From Acidovorax sp. Root219 (GTDB lineage Bacteria; Pseudomonadota; Gammaproteobacteria; Burkholderiales; Burkholderiaceae_C), in assembly GCF_001428665.1 (NCBI RefSeq), contig NZ_LMIJ01000011.1:25905-89904 (forward strand): a stretch of DNA of 64,000 nt, given 5' to 3'. Position numbers and translations under genes: made by a program. Below the pieces are notes generated by a model. It saw only the letters and a list, made by a program, of their open reading frames with translations, was not told the origin of the DNA and did no database searches. Of the stretch, positions 10,264-21,560 are shown in pieces; within the stretch, counting starts at the first letter, position 1; each line of letters begins with the position of its first letter.

Positions 10264-10295
10264 GTACCTGAAATACCCCGGACAGGACCCATCCC

Positions 10296-11060
10296 ATGCA
10301 ATTGTTCAAGGCTGTAGCCACCGCCCTCGCGCTCTGCGCCGCCTTCTCCGCCCAGGCCCGGACCCTGGACGAGGTGAAGAAGGACGGCAAGATCCTCATC
10401 GCGACCGAAGGACAGTTCGCCCCCTTCAACTTCTTCAGCGGCACCACGCTCACCGGCTTCGAAGTGGAGACGGCCGAGCTCGTGGCCAAGAAGATGGGCC
10501 TCACGATCCAGTGGAAGACCCTGGGCTTCGACGCCCTGCTCACGGGCCTGCGCCAGGACCGCTGGGACCTGGTGATCGCCTCCCACGGCATCACCGAAGA
10601 GCGCGCCAAGGCAGTGACCTTCACCGAGCCCCACTACTGCTCGGGCGGCATGATCATCGCCATGGACCCGGCCATCAAGAGCGCCAAGGACCTGGCCGGC
10701 AAGGTGGTGGCCGTGCAGACCGGCACCAGCTACCTGGAGAACGTGCAGAAGGTCTCATCCATCAAGGAAATGAAGAACTTCCCCACCGACGTGGATGCCC
10801 GCAGCGCGCTGAACTCGCGCCGCGTGGACGCCTGGGTGACCGACCGCTTCGTGGCCAAGGCAGTGGCCGAAAAGAACCCCGGCGCCGGCTTCAAGCTCGG
10901 CGACATGCTGTTCATCGAGCGCATCGCCGCCGCCGTGGCCAAGGGCAACAGCTCGCTGGCCGGCGGCTGGAACAAGGCGCTGGCCGAAGTGATGGCCGAC
11001 GGCAGCTATGCCGCATTGTCCAAGAAGTACTTCAACGAAGACGTTCGCTGCACCAACTGA
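10296..11060 (+). CDS. Amino-acid ABC transporter substrate-binding protein
   Basis: The protein has 254 residues: a signal peptide of about 22 residues (ends A-Q-A), then a type-II periplasmic binding fold of the SBP_bac_3 family (GQFAPFNF, GFEVETAELVAKKMG, WDLVIASHGIT). It captures a polar amino acid or an opine-like solute in the periplasm. Permease and ATPase genes follow after 31 bases. The ligand cannot be read from sequence. The gene is preceded by an unusual leader with a terminator-like hairpin. Confidence 0.88.
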   Translation: MQLFKAVATALALCAAFSAQARTLDEVKKDGKILIATEGQFAPFNFFSGTTLTGFEVETAELVAKKMGLTIQWKTLGFDALLTGLRQDRWDLVIASHGITEERAKAVTFTEPHYCSGGMIIAMDPAIKSAKDLAGKVVAVQTGTSYLENVQKVSSIKEMKNFPTDVDARSALNSRRVDAWVTDRFVAKAVAEKNPGAGFKLGDMLFIERIAAAVAKGNSSLAGGWNKALAEVMADGSYAALSKKYFNEDVRCTN

Positions 11061-11091
11061 GCAAGCCCGCTTGTAATCACCAGGGGTTTTC

Positions 11092-11874
11092 ATGCTCACT
11101 GCCCTTTGGCCCGAGCGCTGGTCTCGCCAGCAGCGCAGCAACGCCACGCTCGTCTCGGCCGTCGTCCTGATGGTCCTGGCGCTGGCGCTGCTGGGCACAT
11201 TGCTCTCTTTCCTGCCCGAGCCCATCGGCCCCAACGCCCAGGCGTTTTCTGACGGTGCACGCACCACGCTGTGGCTCACCCTGGTGAGCGGCAGCGTGGG
11301 CCTGGTGCTGGGCACCGGCGCAGCCCTGGCCCGCACCTCGCGCCTGACGGCCGTGCGCTGGGTGGCCGGCTTCTACATCTGGGTCATCCGCGGCACGCCG
11401 CTCCTGGTGCAGATCCTGTTCGTCTATTTCGCGCTGCCGGTGTTGGTGCCGGGCCTGAACCTGCCCGACTTCGCGGCCGCCGTGCTGGCCCTGGGCCTGA
11501 ACGTGGGCGCCTACAACGCCGAGGCCATCCGCGCCGGGCTGCTGGCGGTACCGCGCGGCCAGACCGAAGCCGCCAAGGCCCTGGGGCTGGGGCGGGTGCA
11601 TGTCTTCCTGGACGTGGTGTTCCCGCAGGCCTTCAAGATCTCGCTGCCGCCGCTGGTGAGCAACTTCGTGGCACTGCTCAAGGATTCGTCGCTGGCCTAT
11701 GCCATCGGCGTGGTGGAACTGACCAACGTGGGCAATCGCATCCAGTCGGCCACTTTCCAGCCCATCGCCACCCTGTCCACCGTGGCCATCACCTACCTGC
11801 TGCTGACCACCCTGGTCACGCAGATCTCGAACGCCGTGGAATACCGCTTCGACGTGGAAGGCCGCAACCAATGA
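11092..11874 (+). CDS. Amino-acid ABC transporter permease
   Basis: The protein has 260 residues of HisM/GlnP type. An N-terminal cytoplasmic piece and helix are followed by the binding-protein-dependent permease domain, with the EAA-type loop near residue 155 ([17 protein letters not shown]). It probably forms a homodimer, because only one permease gene is present. It shares a 4-base ATGA overlap with the ATPase gene. Confidence 0.9.
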   Translation: MLTALWPERWSRQQRSNATLVSAVVLMVLALALLGTLLSFLPEPIGPNAQAFSDGARTTLWLTLVSGSVGLVLGTGAALARTSRLTAVRWVAGFYIWVIRGTPLLVQILFVYFALPVLVPGLNLPDFAAAVLALGLNVGAYNAEAIRAGLLAVPRGQTEAAKALGLGRVHVFLDVVFPQAFKISLPPLVSNFVALLKDSSLAYAIGVVELTNVGNRIQSATFQPIATLSTVAITYLLLTTLVTQISNAVEYRFDVEGRNQ

Positions 11875-12614
11875 GCCGGCCCACGCCCTTCATCGTGGTG
11901 GACCGCGTCTGCAAGTCCTTTGGCACCCACCAGGTGCTGCGCGACGTGTCCACCGTGTTCAACACCGGCGAGGTCACCGTGATCATCGGGGCCTCGGGCT
12001 CGGGCAAGAGCACGCTGCTGCGCGCCATCAACCGGCTAGAGCCCCACGACTCGGGCCGCATCACCATCGACCGGGTGGAAGTGACCGACGACATGGCCAC
12101 GCTGCAGCGCCAGCGCAGCGAGGTCGGCATGGTGTTCCAGCAGTTCAACCTGTTCGGCCACATGAGCGTGCTGGACAACGTGACGCTGGCGCCCCGGCGC
12201 ATCCGCCACACACCACGCGCACAGGCCAACGAGCAGGCCATGGTGCTGCTGCGCCGCGTGGGCATGCAGGACCATGCACACAAGTACCCGTGGCAGTTGT
12301 CGGGCGGCCAGCAGCAGCGGGTGGCCATTGCGCGGGCGCTGGCCATGCAGCCCAAGGTGATGCTGTTCGACGAGCCCACCTCGGCCCTCGATCCCGAGAT
12401 GGTGCAGGAGGTGCTCGACGTGATGCGCGAGCTGGCCCGTGGCGGCATGACCATGATCGTGGTGACCCACGAGATGGGCTTTGCCCGCGAAGTGGCCGAC
12501 CGCGTGATGTTCTTCGACCAGGGGCGCATCGCCCACGACGCGGCGCCCGCCGAATTCTTCAACAACCCCGCCAACGACCGCATCCGTGCCTTCATCGGCC
12601 GCATGAGCGCCTGA
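11871..12614 (+). CDS. Amino-acid ABC transporter ATPase
   Basis: The protein has 247 residues, full length for GlnQ/HisP-type ATPases. Walker A is GASGSGKST, the signature is LSGGQQQR, Walker B is [14 protein letters not shown], and the switch histidine is in VVTHEMG. The start is fixed by the ATGA overlap with the permease stop. It drives import of the solute bound by the upstream periplasmic protein. Confidence 0.92.
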   Translation: MSRPTPFIVVDRVCKSFGTHQVLRDVSTVFNTGEVTVIIGASGSGKSTLLRAINRLEPHDSGRITIDRVEVTDDMATLQRQRSEVGMVFQQFNLFGHMSVLDNVTLAPRRIRHTPRAQANEQAMVLLRRVGMQDHAHKYPWQLSGGQQQRVAIARALAMQPKVMLFDEPTSALDPEMVQEVLDVMRELARGGMTMIVVTHEMGFAREVADRVMFFDQGRIAHDAAPAEFFNNPANDRIRAFIGRMSA

Positions 12615-12660
12615 GATCCAGGCCCGTGCCATGCCATTACCAGCCCCTACCGGAGTGACC

Positions 12661-13956
12661 ATGAAACTGAACCACACGTTCCTCGCCCTGCTGGCCGCCG
12701 GCCTGTGCAGCCTGCCCCCTGCGGCCTTCGCGCAGTCCGCCAAGGACTTCGAAGAAATGCGCAACGAGCTCAAGGCCCTGCGCGCCGAGCTCAACCAGCT
12801 CAAGGCCCAGCAGGCCCAGGCGCCCGCCGCCCCTGCGGCGTCCGCATCGGCCTGGAACGACCGCATCGAGGCCGTGGAACTCAAGCAGAAGGACGCCGTG
12901 GTGCTGGGCGACATTCCGGGCAGCTTCCGCCTGCCGGGCAGCGAGACCTCGATCCGCGTCTACGGCTTTGCCGAGGCCAACATGGTCAAGGATTTCAAGG
13001 GCACGGCCCCCGGCGACAATTTCACGAACCTGATGGAGCAGCCCCTGGGCGAATCGCGCCAGGGCAAGAGCAGCCTGACCGCGCAGACTTCGCGCTTTGG
13101 CTTCGAAACCTCCACGCCGACTTCCATCGGCACCTTCAACACCAAGATCGAGGCCGACTTCTACGCCTATTGCGGTGTCGAGTGCAACCGCAACCGCCTG
13201 CGCCTGCGCCACGCCTACGGCGAATACGCTGGCTGGCTGATCGGCCAGACCTGGTCGACCTTCATGGACACGGACAACCTGCCCGAGACCGTGGACTTCA
13301 ACGGCCCGCCCGGCGCCACCTTCCGCCGCCCCGCGCAGATCCGCTACACCTACAACAACCCCGATCTGGCCAAGTTCCAGTTCGCGCTCGAAGAGCCCAC
13401 CGATGGCGCCAAGGGCCTGAACTTCGTGGCCCGCGTGGACAAGGCCTTCGACTGGGGCAACGTGAACGCCCGCCTGCTCTCGCACGAGCAACGTGTCGAC
13501 GGATTCAGCAAGCGCGGCCTGGGTGTGGGTATCGGCGCCGGCTACAAGATCACCGGCACCACCACGCTGATGGCCCAGTACACGCGCCTGGATGGCGATG
13601 GCGATGGCGCCTACCTGGTGGGCGCGAACTACCCCGTGCTCGACGGCAGCACCGTGCGCCTGGACCGCTCGCACGGCGTCGTGATCGGCCTGAGCAACGT
13701 CTTCAGCGAGAAGATGCGCGGCACCGTGTCGCTGGGCGCCGTGCGCTCGCGCCACCGCCTGGGCGACGACTACGTGAACGCCTACGGCGGCGAAGGCAAC
13801 CACAAGCTCTACCAATGGCACGCCGGCATGTACTACCTGCCGATCAAGAACGTGGAACTGGGCAGCGAGCTGATCGGCGGCCGCCGCACCACCTTCGACG
13901 GCCAGAAGGGCGACATGCTGCGCCTGAATCTGCAGGCCCGCTACCTGTTCAATTGA
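12661..13956 (+). CDS. DcaP-like trimeric outer-membrane porin
   Basis: The protein has 431 residues. A Sec signal (ends A-F-A) is followed by a short coiled coil at about residues 26-55 (EMRNELKALRAELNQLKAQQ), then a beta-barrel of the DcaP type (RVYGFAEANMVKDF, SRFGFETSTP, WLIGQTWSTFMD) ending in L-F-N. DcaP porins admit organic anions. The gene follows the ABC genes by 46 bases and precedes the operon terminator, so outer- and inner-membrane uptake of one solute are probably co-transcribed. GGAGTG supports the ATG at 12661. Confidence 0.85.
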   Translation: MKLNHTFLALLAAGLCSLPPAAFAQSAKDFEEMRNELKALRAELNQLKAQQAQAPAAPAASASAWNDRIEAVELKQKDAVVLGDIPGSFRLPGSETSIRVYGFAEANMVKDFKGTAPGDNFTNLMEQPLGESRQGKSSLTAQTSRFGFETSTPTSIGTFNTKIEADFYAYCGVECNRNRLRLRHAYGEYAGWLIGQTWSTFMDTDNLPETVDFNGPPGATFRRPAQIRYTYNNPDLAKFQFALEEPTDGAKGLNFVARVDKAFDWGNVNARLLSHEQRVDGFSKRGLGVGIGAGYKITGTTTLMAQYTRLDGDGDGAYLVGANYPVLDGSTVRLDRSHGVVIGLSNVFSEKMRGTVSLGAVRSRHRLGDDYVNAYGGEGNHKLYQWHAGMYYLPIKNVELGSELIGGRRTTFDGQKGDMLRLNLQARYLFN

Positions 13957-13980
13957 TCCACGGCGCCCCTTGCGCCTGAC

Positions 13981-14012
13981 AGGCTGGCCGGAGACCCCGG
14001 CCAGCCTTTTTT
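13981..14012 (+). terminator. Strong intrinsic terminator
   Basis: A perfect 11-base stem AGGCTGGCCGG/CCGGCCAGCCT with a 5-base loop, followed by six T. It closes the ABC-porin operon and ends only 10 bases before the next start codon. Confidence 0.9.
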
Positions 14013-14022
14013 CTTTTTGCAC

Positions 14023-14916
14023 ATGCGATCTGAACGTTTTGGCCTGTTGGCCCTGCTGGCGGTGACCGCGGTGTGGGGCACCACCTTCCCCGCCATGAAG
14101 CTGCTGTCCGCCCAGCTCGATGCGCTGCAGATCATCTGGCTGCGCTTCGTGATTGCCCTGGCGGTGCTGGCACCGCTGTGGTGGGGCATGCTGCGCCATG
14201 AACGCCGCTGGGGCTGTGCGCTGGGCCTGCTGCTGTTCCTGGCGTTCTGGCTGCAGATCGAGGGGCTGGCGCGCACCAGCAGCAATCGCAACGCCTTCGT
14301 CACCGGCCTGAACGTTTTGGTGGTGCCGCTGATCGCCATGGCACTGATGGGCCGGCGCTATGGCTGGCGGCTGTGGGCCGCATGCGCCATGGCCTGCGCG
14401 GGCATGGCGCTGATGTTCCATGAGAACGACCCCTGGAACCTGGGCGATACGCTGACGCTGGCCAGCACCGTGTTCTATGCCCTCTACATCCTGGCGCTGG
14501 AGGAGTGCGCGCGGCGCACGGCCGACAACCCGCTGCGCGCCACGCGCATGGCAGCCGCGCAGGCTGGCGTGATGGCCCTGGCCTCCACCGTGCTGCTGCT
14601 CGCGCGCGAGGATGGCATGGGTTGGCTGGAATCTGCGGCCCGGCTGCCCGCAGAGGCCTGGGTGGCCGTGGTCTACCTGGGCCTGCTGGCCAGCGTGGTG
14701 GTGGTCACCCTGCAGGCCTGGGGCCAGCAGCGCGTGGATGCCATGCGCAGCGCCATCGTCTTCGGGCTGGAGCCGGTGTTCGCCGCCCTCACCGCCTGGG
14801 CTCTGCTCGGCGAGCAACTGGGCTGGGCGGGCCTGAGCGGTGCGGCACTGATCGTTACTGCGCTGGTGTTCAGCCAGTTGGCGCCGCCGGCCCGCAGCCC
14901 GGCAACCAGCGCCTGA
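14023..14916 (+). CDS. DMT superfamily (EamA) transporter
   Basis: The protein has 297 residues with ten predicted membrane helices in two EamA repeats (VWGTTFPAMKL in the first). It is probably an exporter of amino acids or other metabolites. The ATG at 14023 has no Shine-Dalgarno: the preceding bases are the T-rich tail of the upstream terminator. Either the mRNA is leaderless, or a promoter lies inside the terminator region or the porin gene. It converges on mrdA with a gap of 7 bases. Confidence 0.8.
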   Translation: MRSERFGLLALLAVTAVWGTTFPAMKLLSAQLDALQIIWLRFVIALAVLAPLWWGMLRHERRWGCALGLLLFLAFWLQIEGLARTSSNRNAFVTGLNVLVVPLIAMALMGRRYGWRLWAACAMACAGMALMFHENDPWNLGDTLTLASTVFYALYILALEECARRTADNPLRATRMAAAQAGVMALASTVLLLAREDGMGWLESAARLPAEAWVAVVYLGLLASVVVVTLQAWGQQRVDAMRSAIVFGLEPVFAALTAWALLGEQLGWAGLSGAALIVTALVFSQLAPPARSPATSA

Positions 14917-14923
14917 AGAGCGA

Positions 14924-16870
14924 TCAGGGCGCCGGGGGGCTGATCACCACGTCGGCCACCGCGCGCGGCTTGCCGATGGGCGCGGCGGCGATGCCCTTGC
15001 GCACTGCGGCAAGGTCTTCATCGTTCGGGTACTCGCCCTGGAGCCAGTAGTCGAACACACGCCGCGCAATCGGGCCGGCCGCCGCAGCGCCAAAGCCGGC
15101 GTTCTCGACGATGACGGCCAGTGCGATCTGGGGGTTCTCGGCCGGGGCAAAGGCCGCAAACAGCGAGTGGTCGCGCTGGTGCTCTTCGAGCAGCTTGGCG
15201 TTGTAGCGCACGTTCTGGCCCAGGCTCATGGCCTGCGCAGTGCCGGTCTTGCCGGCGGACGTGTAGGGCGCGCCTGCAAAGATGCGCGTGCCCGTGCCAC
15301 CCTTGTTCACCGCCACCAGCGCGTTGCGCACGATCTCCACGTTCTTCGGCAGGTAGCCAAGGTTTTCTCCCGGAGGCTGAACCACCGGGGTCACGGTGCC
15401 GCTGACCGTGTCGCGCACGGCCTTGATGAGGTGGGGCGCATACTTGATGCCGCCGTTGGCCAGCGTGGCCTCGGCCTGCGCCAGCTGCAGGATGGTGAAG
15501 CTGTTGTAGCCCTGGCCGATGCCCAGGGACACGGTTTCGCCGGGGTGCCAGCGCTTCATCTCGGGGCGCTTGTAGGCATTGCGCTTCCAGGTGGTGCTGG
15601 GCAGCACGCCGCGCACCTCGCCGTTGAGATCGATCCCCGTGCTCTGGCCCAGGCCCAGCGGCTTCATGAAATCGTGGATGGCATCGACCCCCATCTCCAC
15701 GGCCAGCGAGTAGAAATAGGTGTTGCTCGAGAACTGGATGGCGCGGTGCATGTCCACCCCGCCCAGGCCCCCTTCGTGGCTGCGGAAGGTGTGGCCGCCA
15801 AAGGTGTAGAAACCCGGGTCGTTGACCACCATGCTGGGCGCACGCTTGCCCAGCTGCAGCGCCGCGAGCGCCATGAAGGGCTTGTAGGTGGAGCCCGGCG
15901 GGTAGGTGCCGCGCAGCGCGCGGTTGAGCAGCGGCTTGTCGATCGACTCGTTGAGCGCCTGCCAGCTTTCGCTGTCGATGCCCTCGACGAACAGGTTCGG
16001 ATCAAAGGTGGGTTTGCTCACCAGCGCCAGCACCTCGCCATTGCGCGGGTCGATGGCCACCAGGGCGCCGCGGCGGTCGCCGAACATGTCCTCGATGAGT
16101 TTTTGCAGCTTGATGTCCAGCGACAGCATCACCGTGTTGCCCGGCGTGGCCGGGTGGCTGGCCAGCCGCCGCACGGCGTGCCCGCCGGCCGAGGTCTCCA
16201 TGCGCTCTACGCCGGTCAGGCCGTGCAGCATGTTCTCGAAACTCTGCTCCACGCCGAGCTTGCCGATGTACTCGGTCCCCCGGTAGTTGGCCTCGTCGTC
16301 CGAGTCCTGGATGCGCGCCTTTTCCGTCTGGTTGATGCGGCCGATGTAGCCGATGGCATGGGCGCCCGCGTCGCCCAGCGGGTAGTTGCGAAACAGCCGG
16401 GCCTTGATGTCCACGCCGGGAAAGCGGTAGCGCTGCGCGGAAAAGCGCGCCACTTCCTGGTCGGTCAGGCGCGTGCGGATGGGCAGGGATTCGAAGTTGC
16501 GCGACTCTTCCAGCAGGCGCTTGAAGCGCCGCCGGTCGCGCTGCTGAATATCGACCACCTTGGACAGGGCCTCGATGGTCTCCTCCAGCACGCCCACTCG
16601 CGAGGGGGTGATCTCCAGCGTGTAGGCCGCGTAGTTGGTGGCCAGCACCACGCCGTTGCGGTCCATGATCAGGCCGCGGTTGGGCACGATGGGAACCACC
16701 GCCGTGCGGTTGCTCTCGGCCTGGGCGGCCAGGTCCTCGTGGCGCACCACCTGCAGGAACACCAGGCGCGCGACCAGCAGTCCGAACGCCAGGAACACCA
16801 CGAAGGCGACGGTGAAGATGCGGGCGCGAAAACGCGACGAGTCCGCTTCGGCATTGCGCAGTTCAGTCAC
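14924..16870 (-). CDS. mrdA: Penicillin-binding protein 2
   Basis: The protein has 648 residues. It starts at a GTG with GGAGGG 8 bases upstream. One N-terminal membrane helix anchors it. The dimerisation domain (PNRGLIMDRNG) is followed by the transpeptidase domain with STYK near residue 328, S-S-N about 60 residues later, and KTGTAQ near 540. It cross-links peptidoglycan during cylindrical growth with RodA and MreBCD. rodA, which often follows mrdA, is not found here; the convergent EamA gene ends the run. Confidence 0.95.
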   Translation of the reverse strand: MTELRNAEADSSRFRARIFTVAFVVFLAFGLLVARLVFLQVVRHEDLAAQAESNRTAVVPIVPNRGLIMDRNGVVLATNYAAYTLEITPSRVGVLEETIEALSKVVDIQQRDRRRFKRLLEESRNFESLPIRTRLTDQEVARFSAQRYRFPGVDIKARLFRNYPLGDAGAHAIGYIGRINQTEKARIQDSDDEANYRGTEYIGKLGVEQSFENMLHGLTGVERMETSAGGHAVRRLASHPATPGNTVMLSLDIKLQKLIEDMFGDRRGALVAIDPRNGEVLALVSKPTFDPNLFVEGIDSESWQALNESIDKPLLNRALRGTYPPGSTYKPFMALAALQLGKRAPSMVVNDPGFYTFGGHTFRSHEGGLGGVDMHRAIQFSSNTYFYSLAVEMGVDAIHDFMKPLGLGQSTGIDLNGEVRGVLPSTTWKRNAYKRPEMKRWHPGETVSLGIGQGYNSFTILQLAQAEATLANGGIKYAPHLIKAVRDTVSGTVTPVVQPPGENLGYLPKNVEIVRNALVAVNKGGTGTRIFAGAPYTSAGKTGTAQAMSLGQNVRYNAKLLEEHQRDHSLFAAFAPAENPQIALAVIVENAGFGAAAAGPIARRVFDYWLQGEYPNDEDLAAVRKGIAAAPIGKPRAVADVVISPPAP

Positions 16871-16933
16871 GCTGCGCCCTCCCCACCACCGTGCGGCAAG
16901 CGCAGGCGGATTGTTGGAGGGTCCACACCAGGC

Positions 16934-17452
16934 TCATAGCGGTCGATTCTGATCGCGATCAGGCGGGCGGCGCTGGGGCGCCAGCAATACCCAACTGGCC
17001 AGTGGCCACAAAAGCGCTTCGAGCACTGGGGCCACGAAGACCCACAGCCCCGGGAAAATGCCGCCCGACACCACGCGCACCAGCAACTCGATGGAATGCG
17101 CAATGAGGAACAGCGGCAACACCTGCAGCGCCTGCGAAGGCACGCTGAACCACAGCAGACGGCGGTGGATGGCGATGGCGCCAAAAGCCAGTACCGAATA
17201 CGACAGCGCATGCTGGCCCAGCAGCGAGGACTGCTGCACATCCATGCACAGGCCCAGCAGGAAGGCCGTGCCCATGCCGATGCGCAGCGGCTGGTGCACA
17301 CTCCAGAACACCAGCAGCAGCATCAGCAGGTCAGGCGTCCAGACCACACGCCCCAGAGGGATCATGTTGATGGCCAGGCCCGCCATCAGGCTCACGGCGA
17401 TGAAGACGGGGTTGACAGGCAGCAGCAGCGGCTGGCCGCGCGGCATGATCAT
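16934..17452 (-). CDS. mreD: Rod shape-determining protein MreD
   Basis: The protein has 172 residues and is strongly hydrophobic with about five membrane helices. It overlaps the mreC stop by 4 bases, and AAGGGA lies about 10 bases before the ATG. It links MreC and the PBP2-RodA machinery in the inner membrane. Identification rests on the family pattern and its fixed place between mreC and mrdA. Confidence 0.9.
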   Translation of the reverse strand: MIMPRGQPLLLPVNPVFIAVSLMAGLAINMIPLGRVVWTPDLLMLLLVFWSVHQPLRIGMGTAFLLGLCMDVQQSSLLGQHALSYSVLAFGAIAIHRRLLWFSVPSQALQVLPLFLIAHSIELLVRVVSGGIFPGLWVFVAPVLEALLWPLASWVLLAPQRRPPDRDQNRPL

Positions 17453-18372
17453 TTGTGGCGTCCCTTCTTGCCAGCGGTGGGCGGGGCGGCCGGCTCGGGC
17501 CGCTCGGGAATGTGTCCCGACAGGGGCTTGAGCACCATCACATGGCGTGCGCCTTGCACCTGGGCCAGCGGCTCGCAGTAGATGCGCGCAAAGGCCGAGT
17601 CGGCCCGGCGCTCCACGCGCACGATCTTGGCCACCGGCAGGCCGGGGGGGTACAGGCCGTCCACGCCACTGGTGGTCAACAGGTCGCCTTCGCGCACGTC
17701 GGCATTGGCGGGCATGAAACGCAGCTCCATGCCGCCGTTGTTGCCCGCCACGGGATCCCCGTAGGCTACGCCGCGCGCACCGGTACGGATATTGAGCACG
17801 GGAATGGCCTGGTCCCGGTCGACCAGCAGCGTCACTTCGCTGAGCATGGGGAACACCCGTGTGACCTGGCCCAGGATGCCCGCTTCGTCGAGCACGGGCG
17901 CACCGAGTTCCACCCCCGCCATCAGCCCCTTGTCCACCACCACGCGGCGGGTATAGGGGTCGGCGGTGTCATAGATCACTTCGGCCGCCTCGGCCGACGT
18001 GGTCAGCCGCTCGCGCAGCGTGAGTAGCTTGCGCAGCCGCTCGTTCTCCAGTATCAGTTGGTCGGCCTGGCTCGCACGCTGCGACATCTGGGCCATCTTG
18101 CTGCGCGCGGCATCGGCGTCCTGCTGCGCGGTCTGCAGGTTCTGGAAGTAGCCGGCGCCGCGCCCTGCAAACTCCACCGGCTGCAGCATCAGCCACTGCA
18201 CGGGGTAGAGCACGGTAGACACGGCCTGGCGGAACGGGCCGGTCAGCTTGAAGCGCACGTCCGCCACCATGAGGAAAAGGGCCAGCGCGCCGTAAAGCGC
18301 CAGCCGTGACAGGGCCGAGGGGCCTTGCTTGAAGAAGGGAGGCGCACTGCGCTCCAGGGTTCCCAGGGGCAT
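17449..18372 (-). CDS. mreC: Rod shape-determining protein MreC
   Basis: The protein has 307 residues: one N-terminal helix (about 25-45), a coiled coil at about 75-110, then the two periplasmic beta domains (DPYTRRVVVDKGLMAGVELG). It scaffolds PBP2 and MreD in the elongasome. I prefer the ATG at 18372. A GTG at 18420 would add 16 residues, and neither start has a good ribosome site. A Gly/Ala/Pro-rich, Lys-ended tail follows the second beta domain. Confidence 0.92.
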   Translation of the reverse strand: MPLGTLERSAPPFFKQGPSALSRLALYGALALFLMVADVRFKLTGPFRQAVSTVLYPVQWLMLQPVEFAGRGAGYFQNLQTAQQDADAARSKMAQMSQRASQADQLILENERLRKLLTLRERLTTSAEAAEVIYDTADPYTRRVVVDKGLMAGVELGAPVLDEAGILGQVTRVFPMLSEVTLLVDRDQAIPVLNIRTGARGVAYGDPVAGNNGGMELRFMPANADVREGDLLTTSGVDGLYPPGLPVAKIVRVERRADSAFARIYCEPLAQVQGARHVMVLKPLSGHIPERPEPAAPPTAGKKGRHK

Positions 18373-18470
18373 GGCGCTCAGCGGTGGGCCTGCACGGCGC
18401 GCCAACGCGGCCAGGGGCACGGCTCAAAAAGCATCGGTGCGGTTGCGGTCATGCCATTTCAGCGCGATGG

Positions 18471-18497
18471 GTGCCTGCATGGCTGGCACGCAGGCAC
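18471..18497. repeat. Hairpin between mreB and mreC
   Basis: GTGCCTGC and GCAGGCAC flank an 11-base loop, in the 132-base gap between mreB and mreC. No T-run follows, so it may be an mRNA processing or stability element that sets different levels of mreB and mreCD. Confidence 0.4.
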
Positions 18498-18504
18498 GGG
18501 GGAC

Positions 18505-19548
<1,044 letters not shown>

Positions 19549-19645
19549 TCAAGAATCCTCTCAGGCATGGCGTGCGCATCGGCCTGCCATCGCCGGGTTT
19601 ACGGGGTCAAATTTCGCTTTTTTCGCACAATGACCGGCATGAGGG

Positions 19646-19677
19646 AGGGTATTGCGGCAAAGCCGGGATAATACCCT
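19646..19677. promoter_or_regulatory. Long inverted repeat between mreB and gatC
   Basis: Arms AGGGTATT/AATACCCT enclose an inner hairpin CGGC-AAA-GCCG. It contains GATAAT (plus strand) and TATTAT (minus strand), so it may overlap -10 elements of both divergent operons or form an operator. It is 98 bases from the mreB start and 75 bases from the gatC start. Confidence 0.4.
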
Positions 19678-19752
19678 ATCCCCTGTGAATAACTCTCCTG
19701 GTCCCACCCCCCATTTCAGCTTTACATCTGGTTTCTCCCGAATTTTTCCCCT

Positions 19753-20052
19753 ATGGCACTGACATCCCTGGACATCGATCGCATCGCCAATCTGGCACGA
19801 CTGGAATTGAGCGCGAGCGAAAGTGAGCGCATGCTCACACAACTCAACGGCTTTTTCGACATCGTGGAGAAGATGCGCGCTGTGGATACCGGGGACTTGA
19901 CACCCCTGGCACACCCCGTGGCAGCCATCCAGGAGATCGCACTGCGCCTGCGCGACGACGTCGCCAGCGAACCCAACCAGCGCGAGGCCAACCAGCGCAG
20001 CGCCCCGGCAGTGGAACGCGGCCTGTTCCTTGTGCCCAAAGTGATCGGTTGA
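19753..20052 (+). CDS. gatC: Aspartyl/glutamyl-tRNA amidotransferase subunit C
   Basis: The protein has 99 residues with the typical GatC pattern ([15 protein letters not shown], then LTPLAHPV). It wraps around GatA and GatB as a stabilising belt. It is the first gene of gatCAB, 7 bases before gatA. No clear Shine-Dalgarno precedes the ATG. Confidence 0.93.
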   Translation: MALTSLDIDRIANLARLELSASESERMLTQLNGFFDIVEKMRAVDTGDLTPLAHPVAAIQEIALRLRDDVASEPNQREANQRSAPAVERGLFLVPKVIG

Positions 20053-20059
20053 GGCCAGC

Positions 20060-21559
<1,500 letters not shown>

Positions 21560-21560
21560 C

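Noticed and set aside
12637-14817. A 726-residue minus-strand frame opposite the porin and EamA genes
   Set aside because: Composition (Gln, His, Gly, Ala) and lack of any domain mark it as an antisense shadow.
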